From: Psychroserpens sp041224425
GTDB lineage: Bacteria > Bacteroidota > Bacteroidia > Flavobacteriales > Flavobacteriaceae
NCBI RefSeq assembly: GCF_041224425.1
Contig: NZ_JBGFGL010000077.1
Location: 62,001-126,000, forward strand
Length of the DNA stretch: 64,000 nt
Direction: 5' to 3'
Every line of letters begins with the position of its first letter. Within the stretch, counting starts at the first letter, position 1. Position numbers and translations under genes: made by a program. Below are positions 1 to 10,200 of this stretch, in pieces. The notes under the pieces are model-generated. The model saw only the letters and a program-made list of their open reading frames with translations. It searched no databases and was not told the DNA's origin.

Positions 1-1
1 G

Positions 2-334
2 AAAAATGTCACCATGAATGAGGAGTTTTTCAAAGGACACTTTCCTGGAGCTCCTGTAATGCCTGGTGTTTTGATTGTTGAGGCTATGGCTCAAACAGGA
101 GGTATCTTAGTGTTAAGTACTGTTCCTGATCCAGAAAACTACCTTACTTTCTTCATGAAAATTGATAAGGTAAAGTTCAAGCAAAAAGTCATTCCTGGCG
201 ACACATTAATATTTAAGTGTGATCTTATTACACCAATTCGACGTGGAATTTGTCACATGCAAGGTTATGCTTATGCCAATGGCAAACTTTGTGCTGAAGC
301 AGAGTTGATGGCGCAAATCTCAAAAGTAAAGTAA
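2..334 (+). CDS. lpxC/fabZ: Bifunctional LpxC/FabZ, C-terminal FabZ part (partial, 5' end outside window)
   Basis: The reading frame is open from base 2, so the gene begins outside the window. The visible 110 residues are a hotdog-fold 3-hydroxyacyl-ACP dehydratase: HFPGAPVMPG carries the catalytic histidine and the following EAMAQ the catalytic acid. In Bacteroidota FabZ is normally fused behind LpxC, the zinc deacetylase that commits to lipid A synthesis, and lpxA following at once supports this fusion. FabZ dehydrates 3-hydroxyacyl-ACP in fatty-acid elongation and so competes with LpxA and LpxD for the same substrate. The stop lies 2 bp before lpxA, so the two are cotranscribed. The LpxC part is inferred, not seen. 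Confidence 0.9.
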   Translation, partial: KNVTMNEEFFKGHFPGAPVMPGVLIVEAMAQTGGILVLSTVPDPENYLTFFMKIDKVKFKQKVIPGDTLIFKCDLITPIRRGICHMQGYAYANGKLCAEAELMAQISKVK

Positions 335-336
335 TT

Positions 337-1122
337 ATGAATCAACCTCTAGCATATGTGCATCCAGGTGCCAAGATTGCAAAAAATGTGGTTATAGAGC
401 CATTTACAACAATTTACAATAATGTTACTATAGGTGAAGGCACCTGGATTGGTAGTAATGTTACTATCATGGAAGGCGCTCGAATTGGAAAAAATTGTAA
501 CATTTTTCCAGGATCAGTTATTTCAGCTGTCCCACAAGATTTAAAATACAATGACGAAGACACACTCACGGTTATAGGCGATAATGTTACTATTCGTGAA
601 TGTGTTACTATTAATCGTGGTACTGTAGATCGTATGAAAACGGTCATAGGAGATAATTGTTTGATCATGGCTTATTGTCATGTTGCACACGATTGTATCG
701 TTGGTAATAATTGTATTTTTTCAAACAACAGTACCCTTGCAGGACATATTACTGTTGGTGATTATGTTGTACTTGCTGGTATGACTGCAGTGCATCAGTT
801 TTGCTCAATTGGAAATCATGCCTTTGTAACTGGAGGTTCTTTGGTACGGAAAGATGTGCCACCTTATGTCAAGGCTGCGCGTGAACCGCTTTCCTATGTT
901 GGGATTAACTCTGTTGGATTAAGACGACGTGGCTTTTCAACTGAAAAAATTAGAGAAATTCAAGATATTTATAGGATTTTGTATCAGAAAAATTATAACA
1001 ATACCCAAGCTTCAGACTTAATTGAAGCTGAAATGGAAGCCACTCCTGAACGTGATGAGATACTACAATTCATTAAAAACTCTCATCGTGGTATCATGAA
1101 AGGTTACTTTAAATCAAGTTAA
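337..1122 (+). CDS. lpxA: Acyl-ACP--UDP-N-acetylglucosamine O-acyltransferase
   Basis: This 261-residue protein catalyses the first step of lipid A synthesis, moving a 3-hydroxyacyl chain from ACP to the 3-OH of UDP-GlcNAc in the cytoplasm. The first ~190 residues are hexapeptide repeats of the left-handed beta-helix type. The motif CHVAHDC contains His118, equivalent to the catalytic His125 of E. coli LpxA, and is followed by NNSTLAGH. The C-terminal helical part (from about residue 195) is as in the family, and length is normal. It starts 2 bp after lpxC/fabZ and is followed 55 bp later by efp, a common Flavobacteriaceae order. Confidence 0.97.
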   Translation: MNQPLAYVHPGAKIAKNVVIEPFTTIYNNVTIGEGTWIGSNVTIMEGARIGKNCNIFPGSVISAVPQDLKYNDEDTLTVIGDNVTIRECVTINRGTVDRMKTVIGDNCLIMAYCHVAHDCIVGNNCIFSNNSTLAGHITVGDYVVLAGMTAVHQFCSIGNHAFVTGGSLVRKDVPPYVKAAREPLSYVGINSVGLRRRGFSTEKIREIQDIYRILYQKNYNNTQASDLIEAEMEATPERDEILQFIKNSHRGIMKGYFKSS

Positions 1123-1177
1123 CTTAAAAGTTTATATAATAGTATTTAACTAATTAAAAATCAGTATTTAAAATAAA

Positions 1178-1744
1178 ATGGCAAGTACTTCAGATATTAG
1201 AAACGGATTGTGCATAAGGTACAACCATGACATTTATAAAATTATAGAATTTTTACACGTGAAACCAGGAAAAGGACCTGCTTTTGTGAGAACAAAACTC
1301 AAAAGCGTCACGACTGGAAAAGTAATAGATAATACATTTTCTGCCGGACATAAAATTGAAGATGTGCGTGTTGAAACCCACAAGTTTCAATATTTATATA
1401 ATGATGGCGAATTTTATCATTTTATGAATGAATCAGATTATACCCAAATTCGATTAACAGAGGCAGCCTTAGATAGACCAGACCTCATGAAAGAAGGGGA
1501 AGTGGTTACCATCTTGATTAATACAGAAGACAACATGCCTCTATCTGTTGAAATGCCTGCCAGTGTTATTTTGGAAGTAACACACACAGAACCAGGAGTT
1601 AAAGGCAATACAGCCACGAACGCAACAAAACCTGCAACTGTAGAAACTGGTGCTGAAGTCAATGTTCCTTTATTTATTAATGAAGGTGATAAGATTAAAA
1701 TTGAAACCGATAAAGGAACTTACAAAGAACGTATCAAGGAATAA
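1178..1744 (+). CDS. efp: Translation elongation factor P
   Basis: EF-P (188 aa) binds ribosomes stalled on polyproline stretches and promotes peptide-bond formation. The N-terminal KOW-like domain shows the tip loop HVKPGKGPAFV with Lys32 at the position modified in other bacteria, followed by two OB-fold domains. The C-terminal GDKIKIETDKGTYKERI is typical. Its stop overlaps the start of the lpxD homologue (TAATG), so the two are translationally coupled. Which modification, if any, Lys32 carries cannot be read from this window. Confidence 0.97.
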   Translation: MASTSDIRNGLCIRYNHDIYKIIEFLHVKPGKGPAFVRTKLKSVTTGKVIDNTFSAGHKIEDVRVETHKFQYLYNDGEFYHFMNESDYTQIRLTEAALDRPDLMKEGEVVTILINTEDNMPLSVEMPASVILEVTHTEPGVKGNTATNATKPATVETGAEVNVPLFINEGDKIKIETDKGTYKERIKE

Positions 1745-2682
1745 TGAAATTCCCAAGAACCTATGCACTTCACGAGATAGCTGAATTACTTTCGGTATCC
1801 TATATTGGTGCAGATGACTTTCCAGTATTGGGCATGAACGAAATTCATGTTGTAGAACCTGGAGATATTGTTTTTGTCGACCATCCAAAGTATTATGATA
1901 AAGCTTTGAAATCGGCTGCTACTATTGTTCTTATCAATAAAGAAGTTGAATGTCCTGAAGGTAAGGCATTATTAATAAGTGATGATCCATTTAGGGATTT
2001 TAATGCGCTTACTAAACATTTCAAACCTTTTCAAGTTGCAAATACTTCTGTGGCGGTTTCTGCCAAAATTGGAAAAAATACAATCATACAACCGAATGTT
2101 TTTGTTGGAAACAATGTCGTTATTGGAGATAACTGCACCATCCATCCTAATGTGAGTATTTATGACAATACCATCATAGGAAATAACGTCACCATTCATT
2201 CGGGAACTGTTTTGGGTGCCAGTGCTTTTTATTATAAGAAACGTCCAGAAGGTTATGATCAATTGTTATCTGGCGGACGTGTAGTTATTGAAGACCATGT
2301 AGACATTGGAGCTAATTGTACTATCGATAAAGGAGTAACTGGAGATACCAAAATTGGTCAAGGTTCTAAATTGGACAATCTTATCCAAATAGGTCATGAC
2401 ACGATTATTGGAAAAAAATGCCTTATCGCTTCCCAAACTGGAATTGCTGGTTGTGTTGTTGTTGAAGATGAAGTTACAATTTGGGGACAAGTTGGTACCA
2501 ATAGTGGTATAATTATAGGTTCTAAAGCTATTATTCAAGCGCAAGCTGGTGTGACCAAATCTGTTGAAGGTGGTAAAGTGTATTGGGGAACACCAATTCA
2601 GGAAGCTCGAGAAGAACTTAAGCGTTTGGCTTCAATCAAACAAATTCCGAATATTTTAGAAGAATTAAAGAAATTAAAATGA
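1744..2682 (+). CDS. LpxD-like UDP-3-O-acylglucosamine N-acyltransferase homologue
   Basis: The 312-residue protein has the LpxD architecture: an N-terminal uridine-binding-like domain (about 1-100), then left-handed beta-helix hexapeptide repeats (about 103-290) and a short C-terminal helix. NLIQIGHD places His218 at the catalytic His239 position of E. coli LpxD. The second conserved histidine (His276, in an NGH motif) is replaced by NSG near residues 253-255. LpxD transfers the second hydroxyacyl chain in lipid A synthesis. Flavobacteria often carry this homologue after efp plus another lpxD upstream of lpxC, which would lie outside this window. It overlaps efp by 1 bp and the next gene by 4 bp. 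It may be a second acyltransferase with altered substrate. Confidence 0.8.
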   Translation: MKFPRTYALHEIAELLSVSYIGADDFPVLGMNEIHVVEPGDIVFVDHPKYYDKALKSAATIVLINKEVECPEGKALLISDDPFRDFNALTKHFKPFQVANTSVAVSAKIGKNTIIQPNVFVGNNVVIGDNCTIHPNVSIYDNTIIGNNVTIHSGTVLGASAFYYKKRPEGYDQLLSGGRVVIEDHVDIGANCTIDKGVTGDTKIGQGSKLDNLIQIGHDTIIGKKCLIASQTGIAGCVVVEDEVTIWGQVGTNSGIIIGSKAIIQAQAGVTKSVEGGKVYWGTPIQEAREELKRLASIKQIPNILEELKKLK

Positions 2683-3083
2683 CATCAAAAGAGGTAGTTA
2701 AACGGTTTTATGCATCCGATATCGCTAAGGATGATAATGTCATGGAGTTTTTCCATAAAGATTGCACCTTAAAATGGAATACTAGTAAAGGTTTTAGGAA
2801 ATTAGATTATAATGGTATTAAAGGCATGATCAAAGACATCCAAAAAACCTACCATTCCTTTAGATACCGCTTAAGCCATCTTTTAGAAGACGGAAATACC
2901 ATAACGGCAAGATATACAATTTACGGAACTGTTATTGAACGACCTGAAAAGGAAGATGCCATAGCGCATTTTATATCTATTTGGGAGGTTACAGACGGAA
3001 AGCTATTCAAAGGATTTGAAATTAGCCAACTTGCTGATAATAGTTCTGACAGTCTAAATTCATTTGCAGAAATAAAAGTCTAA
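2679..3083 (+). CDS. NTF2/SnoaL-like family protein
   Basis: This 134-residue soluble protein has the layout of the NTF2/SnoaL superfamily: N-terminal helix (SKEVVKRFYASD), a charged strand with FFHKDCTLKW, then a curved sheet including ITARYTIYGT and the late ISIWEVTDGKLF motif. Such cone-shaped folds bind small hydrophobic ligands or act as isomerases, but no catalytic residues are diagnostic here. Its ATG overlaps the lpxD homologue's stop (ATGA), so it is the last gene of the lpx-efp operon. Substrate unknown. Confidence 0.7.
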   Translation: MTSKEVVKRFYASDIAKDDNVMEFFHKDCTLKWNTSKGFRKLDYNGIKGMIKDIQKTYHSFRYRLSHLLEDGNTITARYTIYGTVIERPEKEDAIAHFISIWEVTDGKLFKGFEISQLADNSSDSLNSFAEIKV

Positions 3084-3112
3084 AAAGGGTTCTTAATTGC
3101 GAATCAAAAACT

Positions 3113-3120
3113 TATTTTTG
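3113..3120 (+). promoter_or_regulatory. Candidate -7 element (TATTTTTG) upstream of sucD
   Basis: TATTTTTG matches the Bacteroidota -7 consensus TAnnTTTG and lies 46 bp before the sucD start codon, in the 83-bp gap after the preceding gene. The nearest upstream TTG (3097-3099) is closer than the usual -33 spacing, so only the -7 match is supported. Confidence 0.4.
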
Positions 3121-3166
3121 CATACAAATTCAACTCAAAACAACACAGAAACAAAAACACATAAAA

Positions 3167-4039
3167 ATGAGCGTTTTAGTCAATAAAAATTCAAAAATAA
3201 TTGTTCAAGGTTTTACAGGTAGTGAAGGTACATTTCATGCTGGACAAATGATAGAGTATGGAACAAATGTTGTTGGTGGTGTGACGCCTGGTAAAGGTGG
3301 ACAAACCCATTTAGACAAACCGGTTTTCAATACGGTTCAAGAGGCTGTAGACAAAGTTGGTGCTGATACATCTATTATTTTTGTACCACCTGCATTTGCT
3401 GCTGATGCCATTATGGAAGCCGCTGATGCTGGAATCAAGGTAATCATCACAATTACTGAAGGGATTCCTGTGGCAGATATGATTAAAGCTTCAGATTACA
3501 TTAAAGATAGAGATTGCCGTTTAATCGGTCCTAACTGCCCTGGAGTAATTACACCTGAAGAAGCAAAAGTAGGTATCATGCCAGGTTTTGTTTTCAAAAA
3601 AGGAAAAGTGGGTATTGTTTCTAAATCTGGTACGCTTACTTATGAAGCGGCTGATCAAGTTGTGAAACAAGGTTTAGGAATTACTACAGCAATTGGAATT
3701 GGTGGAGACCCAATTATTGGAACCACGACTAAAGAAGCTGTGGAATTGCTTATCAACGATGAAGAGACAGAATGTGTTGTCATGATTGGTGAGATTGGTG
3801 GACAATTAGAGGCTGATGCTGCTAAATGGTATCAAAATAGCGGAAGCAAAAAACCTGTTGTCGGATTTATTGCTGGTGAAACCGCTCCTGCTGGACGTAC
3901 CATGGGTCATGCTGGTGCCATTGTTGGTGGAAGCGACGATACTGCTCAAGCAAAAAAAGCCATTATGAGAGACTGTGGAATCCATGTGGTGGATTCTCCT
4001 GCTGAAATCGGGAAAAAAGTTGCGGAAGTCCTTGGCTAA
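3167..4039 (+). CDS. sucD: Succinyl-CoA ligase (ADP-forming) subunit alpha
   Basis: The 290-residue alpha subunit catalyses reversible succinyl-CoA to succinate conversion with substrate-level phosphorylation in the TCA cycle. The CoA-binding Rossmann part is at the N-terminus (QGFTGSEGTFHAGQMIEYGT and VTPGKGG). GEIGG (about 208-212) and GHAGAI with His248, the phosphorylated histidine equivalent to E. coli His246, complete the active site. Length matches the family. The beta subunit gene sucC is not adjacent, so the two subunits are made from separate loci. A strong terminator follows. Confidence 0.98.
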   Translation: MSVLVNKNSKIIVQGFTGSEGTFHAGQMIEYGTNVVGGVTPGKGGQTHLDKPVFNTVQEAVDKVGADTSIIFVPPAFAADAIMEAADAGIKVIITITEGIPVADMIKASDYIKDRDCRLIGPNCPGVITPEEAKVGIMPGFVFKKGKVGIVSKSGTLTYEAADQVVKQGLGITTAIGIGGDPIIGTTTKEAVELLINDEETECVVMIGEIGGQLEADAAKWYQNSGSKKPVVGFIAGETAPAGRTMGHAGAIVGGSDDTAQAKKAIMRDCGIHVVDSPAEIGKKVAEVLG

Positions 4040-4076
4040 GCGACTGTTAAAATATATACAAAAAAATGACGTTATC

Positions 4077-4111
4077 AATCCGTTAGCTTTATTTTAGCTA
4101 ACGGATTTTTT
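4077..4111 (+). terminator. Rho-independent terminator after sucD
   Basis: A perfect 12-bp stem (AATCCGTTAGCT / AGCTAACGGATT) around a 7-nt AT loop, followed by a run of T, 38 bp after the sucD stop. Confidence 0.9.
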
Positions 4112-4140
4112 ATACAATTAATTTAAACTGAAAACTTATC

Positions 4141-7113
4141 ATGAAGTACTTTAAACCCATCATTCTTGTAGCTTTAGCTTTTATTGCTTTTAGTTGTAAG
4201 AATGATAGTGCCAACAAAGATTTGGCCTATGCTACTGAAACAAAAAAAGATGCGAGCGGATTTTCTTATGAAACCGTATCTAACGATCCAACAGGTTTGC
4301 GTTTGTATACCTTAGATAATGGATTGAAGGTGTATTTGAGCAAAAACATAGACGAGCCTAAAATCCAAACTTATATCGCTGTTAGGGCTGGTTCTAATTA
4401 CGATCCAAAAGAATCTACAGGATTAGCGCATTATCTTGAGCATATGGTGTTTAAAGGAACCGATGAAATCAGTTCATTAGATTGGGAGAAGGAAAAAGGC
4501 TATTTAGATCAAATAGCGGATCTATATGAACAGCATCGTGCTGAAACCGATCCAGACAAAAAACGTGAGATTTATAAAAAGATAGACGAAGTTTCTTTAG
4601 AAGCTTCCAACTATGCTGTTGCCAATGAATATGATAAGATGATTAGCTCGCTTGGAGCTACTGGAACCAATGCATACACATGGTTTGAGCAAACGGTGTA
4701 TACCAATAAAATTCCAACCAATGAGTTAGATAAATGGCTTGCGGTTGAAGGAGAACGTTTCAGTCAACTGGTATTGCGTTTATTCCATACCGAATTGGAA
4801 GCGGTTTTCGAAGAGTTTAACAGAGGACAGGATAATGACTTCAGAAAGCGTTATGCAGCCATGTTAGACGGATTATTCCCTAACCATCCTTATGGTCAGC
4901 AAACAACTATTGGTATAGGAGAGCATCTTAAAAATCCATCAATGGTAGATATCCACAATTATTTTGATAAGTATTATGTCCCAAACAACATGGCCATGGT
5001 TTTGGTAGGTGATATCGATTTTGATGAAACCATCACTAAAATCAATAATGTCTTCGGAAAATTAGAGAAGAAAGAAGTAGTTCATCCAACGCTACCAAAG
5101 GAAGAACCAATCACTGAACCAATCGTTAAAGAAGTTTTTGGTCCAACTGCTGAAAATGTATCAATTGCTTTTAGAAGTGATGCTGCAGGAACTGAGGAAG
5201 AAAAATATGTTACTTTATGTGATATGATTTTGGCTAACGGTAATGCTGGTTTGATCGATTTAAATTTGAACCAACAACAAGTGGTTCAAAATGCAAGTTG
5301 TTCACCAACATTTCTTAAGGAATATGGTTATCATACTTTTACTGGATCACCAAAAGAAGGTCAGAGTTTAGACGAGGTAAAGCTTTTACTTCTGGAGCAA
5401 ATAGAAAAATTAAAAAACGGCGAGTTTGAAGATTGGATGATCGATGCGGTTATAAATGACCTAAAACTTAATCAAACACGTCAATATGAAAACAGTAGTG
5501 CTTTAGCCAGTATGTATGTGGATGCATTCATTAAGCATGAAGACTGGAAAAATCGTGTTAAGTTTTTAGATGATCTCAGATCAATTTCTAAAGAAGAATT
5601 GGTAGCTTTTGCTAAAGATTTTTACAAAGACAATTACGTAATCACTTACAAACGTCAGGGCGAAGACACCTCTATTGTAAAAGTTGAAAATCCAGGAATT
5701 ACACCTGTCAACTTAAACAGAGACAAGAGTTCAGAATTCCTTAAAAACTTTAATACTGTTGAATCACAGCCACTACAACCTAAGTTTGTTGATTATAAAG
5801 AAGAAATTCAATCTACTGAGCTAGATAATGGTATTGAGGTATCTTATATCAACAACCCATTGAATGACTTGTTCAATATGAATATCATTTTTGATATGGG
5901 AAGTGATAATGATAAAAAACTTGGCTTGGCTGCTGGATATATGGAATATTTAGGAACTGATAAGTATTCTGCTGAAGAACTTAAAAAGGAATTTTATAAG
6001 TTGGGCGTTAACTATTACGTTAGTACAGGAGCAGAAACGACTTATGTTGGATTAAGTGGTTTAAAGGAAAACCTTCCTAAAGGACTTGAGCTTTTAGAGC
6101 ATTTATGGAATAATGCGGTTCCAGATGCTGAGGCTTATGACAAATATGTACAGTCGATTGCGAAATCACGTCAAGATAACAAAACCCAAAAAGGAAATAT
6201 ACTTTATAGTGGTTTGATGAGTTACGGACAATATGGAGAGAATTCCCGTCTTAGAAACATCTATCAAATCAGCGAGTTACAAGCCATGGATCCTCAAGAA
6301 TTGGTTGATATCGTAAAGAGTATGAAAGATTTTGATCAACGTATTTTCTATTATGGAAAAGATGTGGATGCTGCAGTTACTGCTTTAAATACTCATCATT
6401 CAGTTTCAGGTGAATTAAACGATTATCCTGAAGCGATGGCGTATGCTGAAAAAGAAACAGGCGGAAATGTTTACTTTGTAGATTACGATATGGTACAATC
6501 TGAAATGCTGTTCTTAGCGAAAGGTGAACCTTTCAAAGCTGAAAACATGGCAGCATCTCGATTATTCAATACTTATTTTGGTAGCGGATTATCTTCTATT
6601 GTATTCCAAGAGATTAGAGAGTCAAAATCTTTGGCATATTCAGCGTATTCAGGATATATGACTGCAAATAAAAAAGAAGATTCAAATTATGTGATGGCAT
6701 ACATTGGAACGCAAGCCAATAAAATGCCTGAAGCTGTTGATGCTATGATGGAATTAATGTCAAACATGCCTGAAGCAGAAGAGCAATTTAATGCAGCAAA
6801 AGAAGCTACCTTGAAGAAAATAGCGGCTGAGCGTATCACCAAATCAAATATCTTTTGGTCTTATGAAAGACTTAAAAAATTAGGTATCGATAACGATAAC
6901 CGTGAAGCGATGTATAACACGATCAAGAATATGACCATGGAGGATTTACGTGATTTCTTTAATGAAAACATTCAAGGTGAAAGCTACAATGTTATGGTTA
7001 TTGGTAACAAAAAAGACATCGATTTTGATGCCCTTGGCAAACTTGGAAAAGTTCAAGAAATGGATGTAGATTATCTTTTCAATTACGAAAAACCGGAAAA
7101 AGTTAAGATGTAA
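4141..7113 (+). CDS. M16 family zinc metallopeptidase lipoprotein
   Basis: This 990-residue pitrilysin-type peptidase has a lipoprotein signal peptide with lipobox cysteine near residue 19 (IAFSC). The inverted zinc motif HxxEH is HYLEH at residues 97-101, and the distal ligand region is the later LEAVFEEFNRG. Two M16 halves are visible: an active N-terminal half and a C-terminal half (from about 560), which restarts with ELDNGIEVSYINNP, lacks HxxEH and has the R/Y-type segment ESKSLAYSAYSGY. Both halves in one chain is typical for bacterial M16 proteases, which degrade peptides inside a closed chamber. It probably sits in the periplasm or on the outer membrane. It is flanked by terminators and is likely monocistronic. 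Confidence 0.93.
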   Translation: MKYFKPIILVALAFIAFSCKNDSANKDLAYATETKKDASGFSYETVSNDPTGLRLYTLDNGLKVYLSKNIDEPKIQTYIAVRAGSNYDPKESTGLAHYLEHMVFKGTDEISSLDWEKEKGYLDQIADLYEQHRAETDPDKKREIYKKIDEVSLEASNYAVANEYDKMISSLGATGTNAYTWFEQTVYTNKIPTNELDKWLAVEGERFSQLVLRLFHTELEAVFEEFNRGQDNDFRKRYAAMLDGLFPNHPYGQQTTIGIGEHLKNPSMVDIHNYFDKYYVPNNMAMVLVGDIDFDETITKINNVFGKLEKKEVVHPTLPKEEPITEPIVKEVFGPTAENVSIAFRSDAAGTEEEKYVTLCDMILANGNAGLIDLNLNQQQVVQNASCSPTFLKEYGYHTFTGSPKEGQSLDEVKLLLLEQIEKLKNGEFEDWMIDAVINDLKLNQTRQYENSSALASMYVDAFIKHEDWKNRVKFLDDLRSISKEELVAFAKDFYKDNYVITYKRQGEDTSIVKVENPGITPVNLNRDKSSEFLKNFNTVESQPLQPKFVDYKEEIQSTELDNGIEVSYINNPLNDLFNMNIIFDMGSDNDKKLGLAAGYMEYLGTDKYSAEELKKEFYKLGVNYYVSTGAETTYVGLSGLKENLPKGLELLEHLWNNAVPDAEAYDKYVQSIAKSRQDNKTQKGNILYSGLMSYGQYGENSRLRNIYQISELQAMDPQELVDIVKSMKDFDQRIFYYGKDVDAAVTALNTHHSVSGELNDYPEAMAYAEKETGGNVYFVDYDMVQSEMLFLAKGEPFKAENMAASRLFNTYFGSGLSSIVFQEIRESKSLAYSAYSGYMTANKKEDSNYVMAYIGTQANKMPEAVDAMMELMSNMPEAEEQFNAAKEATLKKIAAERITKSNIFWSYERLKKLGIDNDNREAMYNTIKNMTMEDLRDFFNENIQGESYNVMVIGNKKDIDFDALGKLGKVQEMDVDYLFNYEKPEKVKM

Positions 7114-7134
7114 TAGATCTTAGTGTTTTTTAAT

Positions 7135-7167
7135 AAAGCAGCTGCTATTTTAGTAGCTGCTTTTTTT
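7135..7167 (+). terminator. Rho-independent terminator after the M16 peptidase gene
   Basis: Near-perfect 12-bp stem (AAAGCAGCTGCT / AGTAGCTGCTTT, one G-T wobble) with a T tail, 21 bp after the stop codon. Confidence 0.88.
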
Positions 7168-7245
7168 ATGGATTCCGTTTAAACTTATGCCAACCATTGC
7201 AATTACTTTGTTATCTTTAGGCGACTTATAAAAAACTATTATAAA

Positions 7246-10200
7246 ATGAAAAAAATAACCCTTGTTTACTTGGTTTGTTTCTTGTTTTCTTTTCAAGCTA
7301 CAACAGCTCAAAAATCTAAGAAAGAGGACAAACAACCTTTAGATGATATCAAAATTTCCGGATTAAAATGGCGTAGTGTCGGACCTTCATTAACTTCAGG
7401 TCGTATTTCAGACGTTGCTGTAAATCCGAATAACCCTTTTGAATATTATGTAGCTGCTTCTGCAGGAGGCGTTTGGAAAACGGTAAACTCTGGTGTGGAG
7501 TTTATGCCAATCTTCGATAATGAAGGTTCGTATTCCATTGGCTGTATTACCATTGATCCAAATAATACCAATGTCCTTTGGGTAGGTACAGGCGAAAACA
7601 ACAATCAGCGCTCTGTGTCTTTTGGAGATGGTGTCTACAAATCCATTGATGGAGGAGCAACTTGGAAAAATATGGGCTTAAAAACATCTGAACATATAGG
7701 AAAAATCATCGTCCATCCAGACGATTCCAATGTAGTGTACGTGGCTGCTATTGGACCGCTTTGGAGTAAAGGAGGTGATCGTGGCTTATATAAAACCGAA
7801 GATGGAGGTGAAACGTGGAACGCTATTCTAACGGTAGATGAGCATACAGGTGTCAACGATGTGGTTATGGATCCAAGAAATCCTGAGGTGTTGTACGCTT
7901 CTACACTTCAAAGAAGACGACATGTGTACACCTATGTTGGTGGAGGACCAGGTTCAGGATTGCATAAAAGTACGGATGGTGGTAAAACTTGGAACAAAGT
8001 CCATAACGGATTACCAAATGTAGAATTGGGACGAATTGGTTTAGCGATTTCTCCTGCTGATCCAGAAATTATATATGCTATCGTAGAAGCTGCTGATGGC
8101 AAGAGTGGCTTTTTTGCCTCTACCAATAGAGGTGCAAGTTGGGAAAAGCGCAGTTCTCATGTAACGAGTGGTAATTACTACCAAGAAATCATTGCCGATC
8201 CTGTCGATCCAAATACGATTTATTCAATGGATACTTGGATGTCTGTAAGTCATAATGGTGGAAGAAGTTTCGAGAAAGTAGGAGAGGTGTTTAAACATGT
8301 GGATAACCATTGTATGTGGATTGATCCAAATAACAATAAGCATTGGCTTGTAGGTTGTGATGGTGGTATGTACGAAACTTTTGATGCTGCTAAAACTTGG
8401 GATTTTAAGGAAAATATTCCAGTAACGCAATTCTATAAAGTCGCTGTTGATAATGATTATCCGTTCTATAATATTTATGGTGGAACTCAAGATAATTTCA
8501 GTATTGGTGGACCATCACGTGTTTTGACGAATCATGGCATCACAAATTTTGATTGGTTCATTACCAATGGAGGTGACGGATTTGAATCACAGATTGATCC
8601 TGAAAATCCTAACATCGTCTATGCACAATCTCAGTATGGATACTTAGTTCGCTTTGATAAAATGAGTGGTGAAATTGTTGGTATCCAACCAGCAGAACGT
8701 GATGGTGAAGATGCTTACCGATTTAATTGGGATTCGCCTTTGGCTGTGAGTCGCCATAAATCGGGTCGTTTATATTTTGCAGCCAATAAAGTGTTTCGCT
8801 CAGATGACTATGGAAATAGTTGGGAAGTCATCAGTGATGATTTATCACAACAAATCGATAGAAACACCTTGAAAGTTTATGATCGTGTCGTAAGTATCGA
8901 TGCGGTTGCTAAAAATGGTTCAACATCATTATATGGAAGTATTGTGGCATTGTCTGAATCGCCAATTGATTCAAATTTATTAGCTGTTGGAACAGATGAT
9001 GGGTTAGTCCATATTACTGAAAATGGAGGAGATACTTGGAGAAAGGTTTCCAATATTCCTGGTGCACCAAATCGTTCGTATGTGAATGCGGTTTATTTAT
9101 CAAAACATGATGCCAATGTGATTTATGTAGCATTTAATCATCATAAGTATGGTGATTTTAAACCGTATATTTTTAAGTCTTCCGATAAGGGACGTTCATG
9201 GACCAGCATTAGTAGCAACTTGCCAAAAGGTAGCGTGTATGCTATTGAAGAAGACCATGTGGATAAAAACTTGATTTTCTGTGGAACAGAATATGGTGCT
9301 TTTTTCTCGCCAAATCAAGGACAACGTTGGAAGGAATTAGCTGCTGGATTGCCAACTATTGCAGTACGTGATATTGCGATTCAAGAACGTGAAAATGATT
9401 TGGTCTTAGGAACCTTCGGAAGAGGCTTCTATGTACTTGATGATTATTCAGCGTTAAGAAGTATTGAAAATAGTACCATTTCTGAAGATGCCATTTTATA
9501 TCCAATCCGTGAGGCTTTAACTTGGGAACGTAGCTCACCACTTGGATTGCCAGGTAAAGCCTTCCAAGGTGATAATTTTTATACCTCTGAAAACTTAGGT
9601 CCTGAAGCCATGATAACCTATTATTATGGTAAGGATTATAAGTCTTTAAAAGAACAGCGCAGTAAAAAAGAAAAGGATCTTATTGAAGCTCGTAAGGATA
9701 CACCTTACCCAAGTTATGATGCTTTAAAGCAAGAGCGAGAGGAACAAGAACCGCAATTGGTATTTACCATTAAGAACAGTAATGGAAAAGTTGTTAAGAA
9801 AGAATTCAAGACTCCAAAAGAAGGTGTTCAACGTTTTCATTGGGATTTAAGATATACACTTCCTAATCCGATTGATTTGAGCAAATCATCGTTCTACAAT
9901 CCATGGGAACCTATAGATGAAGGTACTTTGGTTGAGCCAGGTACTTACACAATTCAAATGGATTTATTTAAAGATGGAACGATGACCTCTCTAGTGGCAC
10001 CAAAGTCATTTTCTGTAAAAGCCTTGAAAAATACTGTGATGCCTGCTGAAGATAGAGCGGCTAAGGTTGCCTTCCAAAAAGAAGTAGCGCAATTGGAAGC
10101 TGACTACTCTGCAACACGACAAATCATGAGTGAAGCCAATAACAAATTACGTTATATCAAATCGGCTATCAAGCGTTCAGAACAACCTTATGAAGCTTTA

